Notes under the pieces: generated by a model
Databases searched by the model: none
The model's input: only the letters and a program-made list of their open reading frames with translations
What the model was told of the DNA's origin: nothing
NCBI GenBank assembly: GCA_947478475.1
Contig: CANJWD010000007.1
Coordinates: forward strand, 1-43,623
Reading direction: 5' to 3'
DNA: 43,623 nucleotides
Source: Enterobacterales bacterium
GTDB taxonomy: Bacteria; Pseudomonadota; Gammaproteobacteria; Enterobacterales; Enterobacteriaceae
Shown here: positions 36,227 to 43,623 of the stretch, one piece after another
Layout of the letters: each line of letters begins with the position of its first letter
Numbering within the stretch: the stretch's first letter is position 1
Position numbers and translations under genes: made by a program

Positions 36227-37327
36227 CTATGTATTCACCCGCACATAGCCACCAGGTACCGCTATTATCCGCCCCGCAAGCTCCAGATCGAGCAACTTAA
36301 TGACGACATCAGATACCGGCTGACCGGCACGTTCCGCGATAATATCAACAGATGTTACCTCGTTGTCTATGTTAGCCAGCAGGTCAGAAAAGGGTGATTC
36401 CGCGTCGCTTTCCTGGGGAGCACTGTTTTGCTGCGCTATGTTTTGCTGCGCTAATGGAAACCATCGGAGCGAGCTGCTAACCTGTTCAACAATATCCTTT
36501 GGGCTGGTGGCAAGTGAAGCACCTTGCTGTATAAGCCAGTGAACACCCTCGCTCATCGGGCTGCCTAGAGGCCCCGGTAGCGCGAAGACATCCCTGCCCT
36601 GATCCAGAGCATGACGTACTGTAATAAGAGAACCGCTTTTCAGCGTTGCTTCCACAACTACAACAGCCAGACTTAATCCGCTGATGATCCGGTTGCGCCG
36701 CGGGAAATGTGCGGGCATCGGTAACGCTGTTGTTAAAAATTCAGAGACCAGAGCACCGCCCTGGGCCTGAATTTTTTCGGCTAATTGCCGGTGTTGCCGG
36801 GGATAAATGTTTTCAAGACCACTTCCCAACACTGCAATGGTTTTCCCTTGTGCATCAATGGCTGCCTGATGACAAATACCGTCAATGCCCAGTGCAAGTC
36901 CGCTGGTAATAGTGAAACCGCAGCGCACCAGTCCGGAAGAAAAATATTGCCCCCAGTGTTCACCGTAATAAGTGAATTTGCGGCTACCAACCAGAGCAAT
37001 TTGTGGGTGATGAAGTGTACGGCAATCTCCGGCAATAAATAGCAAGAGTGGTGCAAAAGCGATCTGTTTTAGTAAAGGGGGATAATCAGGGTCACTATAA
37101 ACGACCATGCGATGAGAAGGGCGACTCAGCCACATCAGAGCGGACGATATGTGACGCAAATCGGCGTGCAGAAACTCTGCGCACTGCTGAGGGTTTAGCC
37201 CGCTGGCGAGCAGTGCATCAAAGTGGTATTCCCCACAGGCGATAAGCCGTTCAGTTATCGCGCTGGCTTTTCTTGCACCCAGACGGCGAACCCGACTTAT
37301 TCGTAACCATAATTCCGCTAATTCCAT
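36227..37327 (-). CDS. dprA: DNA processing protein DprA (Smf)
   Basis: DprA is a Rossmann-fold single-strand DNA binding protein that loads RecA in transformation; in enterics its role is less clear. The sequence has VGSRKFTYYGE, TSGLALGIDGICHQAA, VLGSGLENIYP, FPRRNRIISGLS and a C-terminal winged-helix domain. I use ATG 37327 (366 residues), matching the E. coli N-terminus; an upstream in-frame TTG at 37357 is possible. A perfect 15-bp duplication makes the IAQQN repeat in the linker (36424-36453). It diverges from def, as in E. coli. Confidence 0.92.
   Translation of the reverse strand: MELAELWLRISRVRRLGARKASAITERLIACGEYHFDALLASGLNPQQCAEFLHADLRHISSALMWLSRPSHRMVVYSDPDYPPLLKQIAFAPLLLFIAGDCRTLHHPQIALVGSRKFTYYGEHWGQYFSSGLVRCGFTITSGLALGIDGICHQAAIDAQGKTIAVLGSGLENIYPRQHRQLAEKIQAQGGALVSEFLTTALPMPAHFPRRNRIISGLSLAVVVVEATLKSGSLITVRHALDQGRDVFALPGPLGSPMSEGVHWLIQQGASLATSPKDIVEQVSSSLRWFPLAQQNIAQQNSAPQESDAESPFSDLLANIDNEVTSVDIIAERAGQPVSDVVIKLLDLELAGRIIAVPGGYVRVNT
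36424..36453 (-). repeat. Perfect 15-bp tandem repeat in dprA
   Basis: TGTTTTGCTGCGCTA lies at 36424-36438 and 36439-36453 (plus-strand reading). It is in frame and encodes the repeated IAQQN in the DprA linker. Confidence 0.9.
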
Positions 37328-37448
37328 ATCGTTACTGGTTGCCGCCGATTTGCCCAATCCTCTGTCGATGATGCTGTCAATCGAAGCGAAGAATGTCTAG
37401 AATAGCGATCAGAAATCATTCGCTATTCAGGCGCAGATATAACTATTT

Positions 37449-37961
37449 ATGTCAGTATTACAAGTATTACATTATCCAGACAAGCGGCTTCGCACTATTG
37501 CCAAACCGGTGGCGGAGGTTAACGCGGCAGTCCGGCGTATCGCAGACGATATGTTTGACACGATGTACGCTGAAGACGGCATTGGGCTGGCAGCAACACA
37601 AGTTGATATTCATCAGCGAATCATTGTGATTGACATTTCTGAAGAGCGTGACCAGCGTCTGGTGCTTATTAATCCGGAACTGCTGGAAAAAAGTGGAGAA
37701 ACAGGCATTGAAGAGGGTTGTCTCTCTCTTCCGGAAGAGAGAGCCTTTATTCCGCGCGCAGAAAAAATTCAGATCAGAGCATGGGACAGCAATGGTACCT
37801 CTTTTGAATTCGAAGCGAATGGTCTGTTAGCCATCTGTATCCAGCATGAAATGGACCATTTGATGGGGAAGCTGTTTGTTGATTATTTATCCAAACTTAA
37901 ACGCCAGCATATTCGAAAAAAATTACAAAAAATGGCCAGGCTCAGCGCCCATGACAACTGA
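37449..37961 (+). CDS. def: Peptide deformylase
   Basis: Def removes the formyl group from nascent proteins with a bound metal. The 170-residue protein has all three motifs: GIGLAATQV (44-52), EEGCLSLPE (88-96, with metal ligand Cys91) and HEMDH (133-137). It starts the def-fmt-rsmB-trkA run and diverges from dprA; fmt begins 23 nt after its stop. Confidence 0.97.
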   Translation: MSVLQVLHYPDKRLRTIAKPVAEVNAAVRRIADDMFDTMYAEDGIGLAATQVDIHQRIIVIDISEERDQRLVLINPELLEKSGETGIEEGCLSLPEERAFIPRAEKIQIRAWDSNGTSFEFEANGLLAICIQHEMDHLMGKLFVDYLSKLKRQHIRKKLQKMARLSAHDN

Positions 37962-37984
37962 TCTTTATTTAACAGGCTATCAGC

Positions 37985-38932
37985 GTGTCTGATGAATTAA
38001 GGGTTATTTTTGCCGGGACACCTGGTTTTGCTGCGCACCACCTTGACGTATTGTTATCGGCCCGGCATCGGGTTGTTGGCGTTTTCACGCAACCAGACAG
38101 GCCAGCAGGCAGAGGCAACAAACTCTCTCCCAGCCCGGTTAAGGTGTTAGCAGAACGGAACTCTATTCCGGTTTTCCAGCCCGCTACGCTGCGTTCAGAA
38201 GAGAGTCAGCAGCTGATCGCTGCTCTTGATGCCGATATCATGATAGTGGTCGCTTATGGGTTAATATTACCACAAACTGTACTGACTCTGCCCCGTTTGG
38301 GGTGCATCAATGTTCATGGTTCTCTGCTGCCCCGCTGGCGCGGTGCGGCGCCTATCCAGCGTGCACTGTGGGCGGGTGACAGACAAAGCGGTATTACCAT
38401 TATGCAAATGGATTCAGGACTGGACTCAGGTGCTATGTTGTATAAAGTGGCCTGTGATATTACACCCGCTGATACCAGTGCAACACTTTATGATAAGCTG
38501 GCCCGTCTTGGTCCTGATGCCCTGTTAAAAACTCTTGAACGGCTTATAAAAGGGGCGCTTTGCCCTGAAGCACAGGATGGGCGGTTAGCCACTTATGCTC
38601 AGAAATTAAGCAAGCAAGAAGCGAAACTGGACTGGAGCCTCTCTGCGGTGCAGTTAGAGCGCTGCATTCGTGCCTTTAACCCCTGGCCCGTCAGTTATGT
38701 TACGATTGAGCAGCAGCCGGTGAAAATTTGGCGCGCGCAGGTGCTATCGGCAGCCAGCCACGCACCGCCTGGCTGCATAATTCATGCCGATAACAATGGT
38801 ATTCAGGTAGCAACGACTGATGGCGTGCTCAGCATCACTCAATTGCAGCCAGCCGGAAAAAAAACAATGTCAGTGTCAGACCTGCTAAATTCCAGACGCG
38901 AGTGGTTTGTTCCGGGCAAACAATTAACTTAA
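37985..38932 (+). CDS. fmt: Methionyl-tRNA formyltransferase
   Basis: Fmt formylates initiator Met-tRNA with 10-formyl-tetrahydrofolate. The 315-residue protein starts at GTG 37985 and aligns end to end with E. coli Fmt. The active site has Asn109, His111 ([16 protein letters not shown]) and Asp147 (GLDSGAML). The loop residue after SG is Ala150, where E. coli has Asp; this is not one of the catalytic three. It ends 3 nt before rsmB. Confidence 0.97.
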   Translation: MSDELRVIFAGTPGFAAHHLDVLLSARHRVVGVFTQPDRPAGRGNKLSPSPVKVLAERNSIPVFQPATLRSEESQQLIAALDADIMIVVAYGLILPQTVLTLPRLGCINVHGSLLPRWRGAAPIQRALWAGDRQSGITIMQMDSGLDSGAMLYKVACDITPADTSATLYDKLARLGPDALLKTLERLIKGALCPEAQDGRLATYAQKLSKQEAKLDWSLSAVQLERCIRAFNPWPVSYVTIEQQPVKIWRAQVLSAASHAPPGCIIHADNNGIQVATTDGVLSITQLQPAGKKTMSVSDLLNSRREWFVPGKQLT

Positions 38933-38935
38933 TGG

Positions 38936-40225
38936 ATGAAAAGAACATATAATCTCCGCAGTATCGCTGCTCAGGCCATTCACTCAGTTTTAGTGCAAAA
39001 GCAGTCGCTTAGCAGCATACTCCCCAGGCTACAGGGAACACTTTCCGCTAAAGACAACGCATTGTTGCAGGAGTTATGTTTTGGGATATTACGTGTTCTG
39101 CCGCAACTTGAATGGTGTGTTCAGCAACTTATGGCCCGGCCACTTAGCGGGAAACAGCGTGTTTTACATTATCTGCTGATGACCGGGCTTTATCAGTTAA
39201 TGTATACCCGGATTCCGCACCATGCGGCACTGTCTGAAACGGTAGAAGGTGCGGCAGTCTTAAAATATCCGCAGTTTAAGGGATTGATTAATGGTGTCTT
39301 GCGCCAATTCCAGCGCCAGAAAACCGACTGGCTGGTGCGTTCTGTCAATGATACCGGCCATTACCAGCATCCTGACTGGCTGCTCGCACGCATCAAAAAA
39401 GCTTATCCGGATCAGTGGGAGCAAATTGTTGCCGCCAATAATCACAGACCGCCCATGTGGTTACGCGTCAATCGTCTGCTCTGTTCCCGCACTGAATATC
39501 TGGAGTTACTCAGAGAGGCTGGAATGGAGGCCACAGCACACCCGGTTTACAGACATGCTATCGCTCTTATCACACCGTGTGCAGTGAAAGACCTTCCGGG
39601 TTTTGAACGGGGCTGGGTAACCGTGCAGGACGTCTCTGCCCAGGAGTGCATCGAACTGTTGGATCCCAAAAATGGCGAACATATCTTAGATTTGTGTGCG
39701 GCTCCGGGGGGGAAAACAACCCATATGCTGGAAGCTGCTCCTGATGCGCACATACTGGCTGTTGATATCGATGAACAGCGTCTGCTACGGGTCAACGAAA
39801 ACCTGCAACGTTTACACTTCAATGCCGTTGTCAGGGTAGGTGATGGCCGTACCCCAGAAAGATGGTGCGGCGCAAATATGTTTGATCGTATTTTACTGGA
39901 TGCACCCTGTAGTGCGACGGGAGTTATTCGTCGTCATCCTGATATTAAATGGTTGCGCCAGGATAGTGATATAGAAAAACTCGCGGTGCTACAGGCAGAA
40001 ATACTGGAAGCCATCTGGCCCCGGTTAAAAAAGGGCGGCGTCATGCTGTATGCCACATGCTCTATTTTACCAGAAGAAAATCAGCAACAAATTAAAACAT
40101 TCCTGCAACGTAATTCAAACGCTTTACTGGCGAAAACAGGAACACCTGCTAATCCGGGGAAACAAAATCTTCCGCATCCTGATCAGGGTGATGGTTTTTT
40201 TTACGCCCTGCTGGTTAAGCAATAA
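38936..40225 (+). CDS. rsmB: 16S rRNA m5C967 methyltransferase
   Basis: RsmB methylates C967 of 16S rRNA. The 429-residue protein has an N-terminal NusB-like domain (about 5-130) and a C-terminal SAM domain with [16 protein letters not shown]. The two Cys motifs are [18 protein letters not shown] and [11 protein letters not shown], the first holding the usual nucleophile region of the family. It starts 3 nt after fmt. Confidence 0.97.
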   Translation: MKRTYNLRSIAAQAIHSVLVQKQSLSSILPRLQGTLSAKDNALLQELCFGILRVLPQLEWCVQQLMARPLSGKQRVLHYLLMTGLYQLMYTRIPHHAALSETVEGAAVLKYPQFKGLINGVLRQFQRQKTDWLVRSVNDTGHYQHPDWLLARIKKAYPDQWEQIVAANNHRPPMWLRVNRLLCSRTEYLELLREAGMEATAHPVYRHAIALITPCAVKDLPGFERGWVTVQDVSAQECIELLDPKNGEHILDLCAAPGGKTTHMLEAAPDAHILAVDIDEQRLLRVNENLQRLHFNAVVRVGDGRTPERWCGANMFDRILLDAPCSATGVIRRHPDIKWLRQDSDIEKLAVLQAEILEAIWPRLKKGGVMLYATCSILPEENQQQIKTFLQRNSNALLAKTGTPANPGKQNLPHPDQGDGFFYALLVKQ

Positions 40226-40257
40226 AATAACCTAAAGCGATTTACTTCGGTTAATTG

Positions 40258-40291
40258 AGTTTGTCACACAGCACAGTTTGTTACACAGAAC
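40258..40291 (+). repeat. 17-bp tandem repeat before trkA
   Basis: AGTTTGTCACACAGCAC (40258-40274) is followed by AGTTTGTTACACAGAAC (40275-40291), with two differences, ending 10 bp before the trkA ATG. Confidence 0.85.
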
Positions 40292-40301
40292 AAAGAGCGC
40301 T

Positions 40302-41678
40302 ATGAAAATAATTATTCTCGGAGCAGGCCAGGCTGGCGCCACACTGGCAGAAAATTTAACCGGCGAAAATAACGATATCACTGTTGTCGATATGAACGCC
40401 GCTCGCCTGCGTCGGCTACAGGATCAATTTGATTTGCGTGTTGTACAGGGGCATGGTTCACATCCCCGGATATTGCGTGAGGCGGGAGCAGAAGATGCAG
40501 ACATGCTGGTTGCTGTCACCAGTTCTGATGAAACCAATATGGTTGCCTGCCAGGTAGCGTACTCATTGTTCAATACCCCCAATCGCATTGCGCGTATCCG
40601 TTCCCCCGAATATATCAGGGAAGCGGACAGACTTTTTTTGCCGGAAGCCGTACCCATCAACCACTTAATTTCACCAGAGCAGTTGATAATTGACTACATT
40701 TATAAACTTATCGAATATCCTGGTGCGCTTCAGGTGGTTAATTTTGCCGCGGGAAAGGTTAGCATCGCTGCCGTTAAAGCCTATTACGGTGGCCCGTTAG
40801 TGGGTAACGCATTATCTTCCTTGCGCGAGCATATGCCACATATAGATACCCTCATTGCGGCGATATTTCGTCATGACAGGCCCATCCGGCCACAGAGCTC
40901 GACAATCATTGAGGCGGGAGACGAAGTTTTTTTTGTCGTTGCCTCATCACATATTCGTGCAGTGATGAGCGAATTGCAGCGTCTTGAAAAACCGTATAAA
41001 CGCATTTTTATCGTCGGTGGTGGCAATATAGGTGCTGGCTTAGCGTTACGACTGGAAAAAGAGTACAGCGTAAAATTAATTGAACGAGAGCAACAGCGTG
41101 CCAGTGATCTTGCTGAAATGCTGCACAATACCATTGTTTTTCATGGCGACGCATCAGATCAAGAACTGCTGGTGGCAGAACACATCGAGCAAGTGGATGT
41201 ATTTATCGCTCTGACTGATAACGATGAAGCGAATATTATGTCTGCCATGCTGGCAAAACGCATGGGAGCTAAAAAAGCGCTGGTTCTTATTCAACGCAGT
41301 GCCTATGTTGATCTGGTCCAGGGAGGCGTCATTGATGTTGCGATATCACCGCAACAAGCGACAATTTCAGCCCTGCTGGGTCATGTTCGTAAAGCAGATA
41401 TCATTAGTGTCTCTTCTCTAAGGCGTGGCGTAGCGGAAGCCATTGAAGCCATTGCACATGGTGACGAAAACACATCCAGGGTAGTAGGCCGTGCGGTGGA
41501 GGAGATAAAATTACCGCCAGGTGCAATCATTGGGGCTGTAGTCAGAGGTGACGATGTTATTATTGCCAGTCGTAGTCTGGTTATTCAACAGGGCGACCAT
41601 GTCGTCATGTTTATTACCGATAAAAAATTTATCCCGGATGTTGAGCGGTTATTCCAGCCAGGCCCGCTTTTACCCTGA
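40302..41678 (+). CDS. trkA: Trk potassium uptake regulator TrkA
   Basis: TrkA is the NAD(H)-binding peripheral regulator of Trk K+ channels. The 458-residue protein equals E. coli TrkA in length. It has two RCK repeats: N-terminal [19 protein letters not shown] and a second Rossmann fold with [17 protein letters not shown] near residue 236, each followed by a TrkA_C domain. I start at ATG 40302; the frame opens earlier but matches E. coli only from here. mscL, which follows in E. coli, is absent; 41679-41806 holds no recognisable gene. Confidence 0.97.
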   Translation: MKIIILGAGQAGATLAENLTGENNDITVVDMNAARLRRLQDQFDLRVVQGHGSHPRILREAGAEDADMLVAVTSSDETNMVACQVAYSLFNTPNRIARIRSPEYIREADRLFLPEAVPINHLISPEQLIIDYIYKLIEYPGALQVVNFAAGKVSIAAVKAYYGGPLVGNALSSLREHMPHIDTLIAAIFRHDRPIRPQSSTIIEAGDEVFFVVASSHIRAVMSELQRLEKPYKRIFIVGGGNIGAGLALRLEKEYSVKLIEREQQRASDLAEMLHNTIVFHGDASDQELLVAEHIEQVDVFIALTDNDEANIMSAMLAKRMGAKKALVLIQRSAYVDLVQGGVIDVAISPQQATISALLGHVRKADIISVSSLRRGVAEAIEAIAHGDENTSRVVGRAVEEIKLPPGAIIGAVVRGDDVIIASRSLVIQQGDHVVMFITDKKFIPDVERLFQPGPLLP

Positions 41679-41806
41679 AACGCTGTTCACGATTGTCGTT
41701 CGCCGCGTTTATGGCATGAACCACCATGACATCAACAACACATCCGTACTTCAGGGCGCTCTCCCTGCATGGACCATTGCGATAAAAAACGGTTGAATAC
41801 GATACA

Positions 41807-42778
41807 ATGAACCTGGAAAAAATTATCGAGTTAACTGCAAAAGATATGACCGCTGTGAACGCAGTTATCTTAACTCAGCTGAATTCTGATGTATCACTCA
41901 TTAATCAGCTGGGTTATTACATCATTAATGGTGGCGGAAAACGCATCCGTCCAATCGTTGCTGTGCTCGTCGCCAGGGCGCTCAGTTATCCTGGTACCAG
42001 CCATATTACTGTCGCTGCATTGATCGAATTTATCCATACAGCGACATTACTGCACGATGACGTCGTTGATCAGTCTGATATGCGCCGGGGAAAGGCAACT
42101 GCCAATGCTGCCTTTGGTAACTCTGCCAGTGTTCTGGTCGGTGATTTTATTTATACACGCGCTTTTCAGATGATGACAAGTCTGAAGTCTCTGCCGGTGC
42201 TTGGGGTGATGTCTGAAGCGACCAATTTGATAGCTGAGGGTGAAGTATTACAATTAATGAACTGCAATAACCCTGATCTTACTGAAGAGGGCTACATGCA
42301 AGTTATCCACAGAAAAACAGCCCGTCTGTTCGAAGCGGCATCGCATGCTGCCGCGATTCTGGCCGACGCGACCGAAGCACAACAGGCGGCATTGCAGAAT
42401 TATGGCCGTTATTTAGGGACCGCATTCCAGCTTATTGATGACGTGCTTGATTACAGCTCAGAGTGCAGCAGTCTGGGAAAAAATATCGGTGACGACCTGA
42501 ACGAAGGTAAGCCAACACTGCCGCTGCTGCATGCGATGCATAACGGGACGCCGGAACAAACGGGCATGATTCGTCAGGCTATTGAGCAGGGGGGAGGCCG
42601 CTCTTTACTTGAACGTGTTTTGGAAGTTATGCGGGAATGTGGTTCACTTAACTACACACGCATGCGGGCTGAAGAGGAGGCTAAAAAAGCAATTTCTGTC
42701 TTACGAATATTGCCGGAGACACCTTATAAGTCTGCGCTTGAGGGGCTTGCTCGTTTAGCAGCAGATCGTGTTTTTTAA
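41807..42778 (+). CDS. ispB: Octaprenyl diphosphate synthase
   Basis: IspB makes the C40 side chain of ubiquinone and menaquinone. The 323-residue trans-prenyltransferase has both Asp-rich motifs: DDVVD (84-88) in HDDVVDQSDMRRG and DDVLD (211-215) in LIDDVLDY, with GGGKRIRP and GDFIYTRAFQMM. It aligns from MNLEKI to the C-terminus with E. coli IspB. The rplU-rpmA genes that flank it in E. coli are replaced upstream by trkA. Confidence 0.97.
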   Translation: MNLEKIIELTAKDMTAVNAVILTQLNSDVSLINQLGYYIINGGGKRIRPIVAVLVARALSYPGTSHITVAALIEFIHTATLLHDDVVDQSDMRRGKATANAAFGNSASVLVGDFIYTRAFQMMTSLKSLPVLGVMSEATNLIAEGEVLQLMNCNNPDLTEEGYMQVIHRKTARLFEAASHAAAILADATEAQQAALQNYGRYLGTAFQLIDDVLDYSSECSSLGKNIGDDLNEGKPTLPLLHAMHNGTPEQTGMIRQAIEQGGGRSLLERVLEVMRECGSLNYTRMRAEEEAKKAISVLRILPETPYKSALEGLARLAADRVF

Positions 42779-42838
42779 AAAATAAACAGAAAAACAGGTT
42801 CCCCAAATCATTATTACTGACTGACGTTCTGACAGGTC

Positions 42839-43192
42839 TTAAGGAAAATATTTCAGTAAATTCACAACACCTTCGCGCAAAATGAAATTAATCGCCCTGT
42901 TTCTTTCTTCCTCTGTCAGATGGTAGTACGTTTCGATCCACACGGCTAGCGGATCTTGTCTCCTGACCACGTACTCGGCTGAATCCTCTTTCAGCAACAA
43001 AATGTCATGAACAAAATCTGGCAGACTCCTAATGTGATACTCAAGCGCCTTTCCCTGGACACCCTGACGCCGCCGCTGCTCCCATCCATCGCGCCTTGCC
43101 ATAAGGTTTATTCCCTGTGTTGACGATGGCAGCCCGGCAATACCCACGAGATCTTTTGCAGCATACCACTCTTTTGTTTTCATCTGTTTCAT
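42839..43192 (-). CDS. Mu-type DNA-binding regulator
   Basis: This 117-residue protein begins with a domain like the Mu transposase/repressor DNA-binding fold (HTH_Tnp_Mu_1 type): KEWYAAKDLVGIAGLPSSTQ, then RRDGWEQRRRQGVQGKALEYH. The second half (about 75-115) has DPLAVWIETYYHLTEEERNRA and no known fold to me. An AAGG precedes ATG 43192. It faces away from a Ner-like gene, like the repressor-ner arrangement of phage Mu. Likely a transcriptional regulator; target unknown. Confidence 0.75.
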   Translation of the reverse strand: MKQMKTKEWYAAKDLVGIAGLPSSTQGINLMARRDGWEQRRRQGVQGKALEYHIRSLPDFVHDILLLKEDSAEYVVRRQDPLAVWIETYYHLTEEERNRAINFILREGVVNLLKYFP

Positions 43193-43371
43193 CTCAACCT
43201 TGCTTTAAAGCACAAAAAAGAAATTTTTAGAAAAAACAGAAAATAATTTACTGTTTAAATGCTATTATTTTCTTAATAAATCTGCCATATTTGGGAATGT
43301 TACTCACAACAACGCGTTAGTTATACCACTATACTAACTAAGAGAAAACCCATCAAAAAAGGAACTTAGAG
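43193..43371. promoter_or_regulatory. AT-rich divergent control region between the Mu-type regulator and the Ner-like gene
   Basis: This AT-rich 179-bp region must carry two divergent promoters. An imperfect inverted repeat, TTAGTTATA / TATACTAA (43317-43337), contains a possible -10 box TATACT (43330-43335) for the rightward gene, and AAGGA lies before its ATG. I found no good -35 match. The inverted repeat is a candidate operator. Confidence 0.5.
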
Positions 43372-43428
43372 ATGATTTTAGGGAAATCTGACTGGCACCC
43401 TGCAGATGTTATAGCTAACTTCCTATAA
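43372..43428 (+). pseudogene. sfsB: Ner/SfsB-like regulator, 5' fragment cut by IS630-type element
   Basis: After a good Shine-Dalgarno, the frame MILGKSDWHPADVIA matches the start of Ner-like DNA-binding proteins (E. coli Nlp/SfsB has DWHPADIIAG near its start). After the codon for Ala (43114-43116 in the last-five-digit sense, i.e. 43414-43416) the similarity ends and the frame reads Asn-Phe-Leu-stop (43426-43428). The position next to ispB is that of sfsB in E. coli. The break falls at a TA (43416-43417), the target of IS630 elements, and such a transposase follows at once. Confidence 0.75.
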
Positions 43429-43623
43429 ATTGACATATTATAATCAAATGACATATCCATTAAAATTTCGCCAACATGTGATGAAAGTGAAGGAACAAGA
43501 AGCCCTCACCTTTGCTGAAACGTCATCCCGTTTCGCTATCAGCATGTCCAGTCTGATGCGCTGGGCTAGAAAACTGCACCCTGTCATGAAACGCAGTAAA
43601 CCTGCCAGTAAAATAAGCAGTGA
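43418..43623 (+). mobile_element. IS630-family insertion element, left end and start of transposase
   Basis: The ATG at 43448 opens a frame that runs off the window, starting MTYPLKFRQHVMKVKEQEAL, followed by TFAETSSRF and MSSLMRWARK. This is the N-terminal helix-turn-helix of IS630-type transposases. The element probably begins just after the TA at 43416-43417. Its right end and the rest of the disrupted gene lie beyond the window. Confidence 0.8.

Noticed and set aside
38423-38440. Asp-to-Ala change in the GLDTGD loop of Fmt
   Set aside because: The three catalytic residues (Asn109, His111, Asp147) are kept, and related formyltransferases vary at this position.
41679-41806. Possible small gene or promoter before ispB
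   Set aside because: No frame with a ribosome-binding site and no well-spaced -35/-10 pair could be supported.

Overview
This window is chromosomal DNA of a gammaproteobacterium of the order Enterobacterales. Housekeeping blocks follow the E. coli order (folP-glmM-secG-tRNA-Leu; rimP-nusA-infB-rbfA-truB; valS-holC-pepA beside lptF-lptG; dprA beside def-fmt-rsmB-trkA; ispB next to a Ner-like gene). Insertion-sequence pieces at both window ends, a gene cut by an element, a nonsense mutation, a lost catalytic residue and half-eroded duplications point to a lineage in early genome decay, such as a host-associated enterobacterium. That lifestyle is inference; no species is named.

Layout. 1-137: tail of an IS5-type transposase. 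181-2908: folP, glmM, secG. 2990-3076: tRNA-Leu(GAG). 3223-9392: the transcription/translation operon rimP-nusA-infB-rbfA-truB. Where rpsO-pnp would follow in E. coli, synteny breaks and the strand switches: yicH meets truB tail to tail. 11154-27529 (minus strand) is an aryl polyene (APE) cluster with every function of the E. coli-type apeA-R set: two carrier proteins, ketosynthases and chain-length factor, ketoreductase, two hotdog dehydratases, ligase, acyltransferases/glycosyltransferase, thioesterase, LolA-like and MMPL export proteins, methyltransferase and lipoproteins. A DUF2157 membrane protein follows upstream, then valS-holC-pepA (minus), lptF-lptG (plus), dprA (minus), def-fmt-rsmB-trkA (plus), ispB (plus), a Mu-type DNA-binding regulator (minus), and a Ner/SfsB-like gene cut off after about 15 codons by an IS630-family element that runs out of the window.

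How the genes work together. ApeH should load an aryl starter on the carriers ApeE/F. ApeO:ApeC and ApeR extend it, ApeQ reduces, and ApeI:ApeP dehydrate, giving a conjugated polyene. ApeD/J/K and the envelope proteins ApeG/L/M/N/A would attach it to a lipid and move it to the outer membrane. Two lesions suggest that this pathway is failing or altered: ApeQ has His where short-chain reductases have the catalytic Tyr, and apeN has an in-frame TGA where Trp is expected.

The two most unusual signals are structural. First, the upstream end of the ape cluster is a tandem duplication in which each copy has lost different genes, so that exactly one intact apeA, apeB and DUF2157 gene survives. Second, the window carries at least fifteen short tandem duplications (12-23 bp units), mostly at gene starts, stops and junctions. 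They change gene ends, create a mini-ORF at glmM and insert residues in LptG and RbfA. The ape block looks richer in G+C than its flanks; I did not count it.
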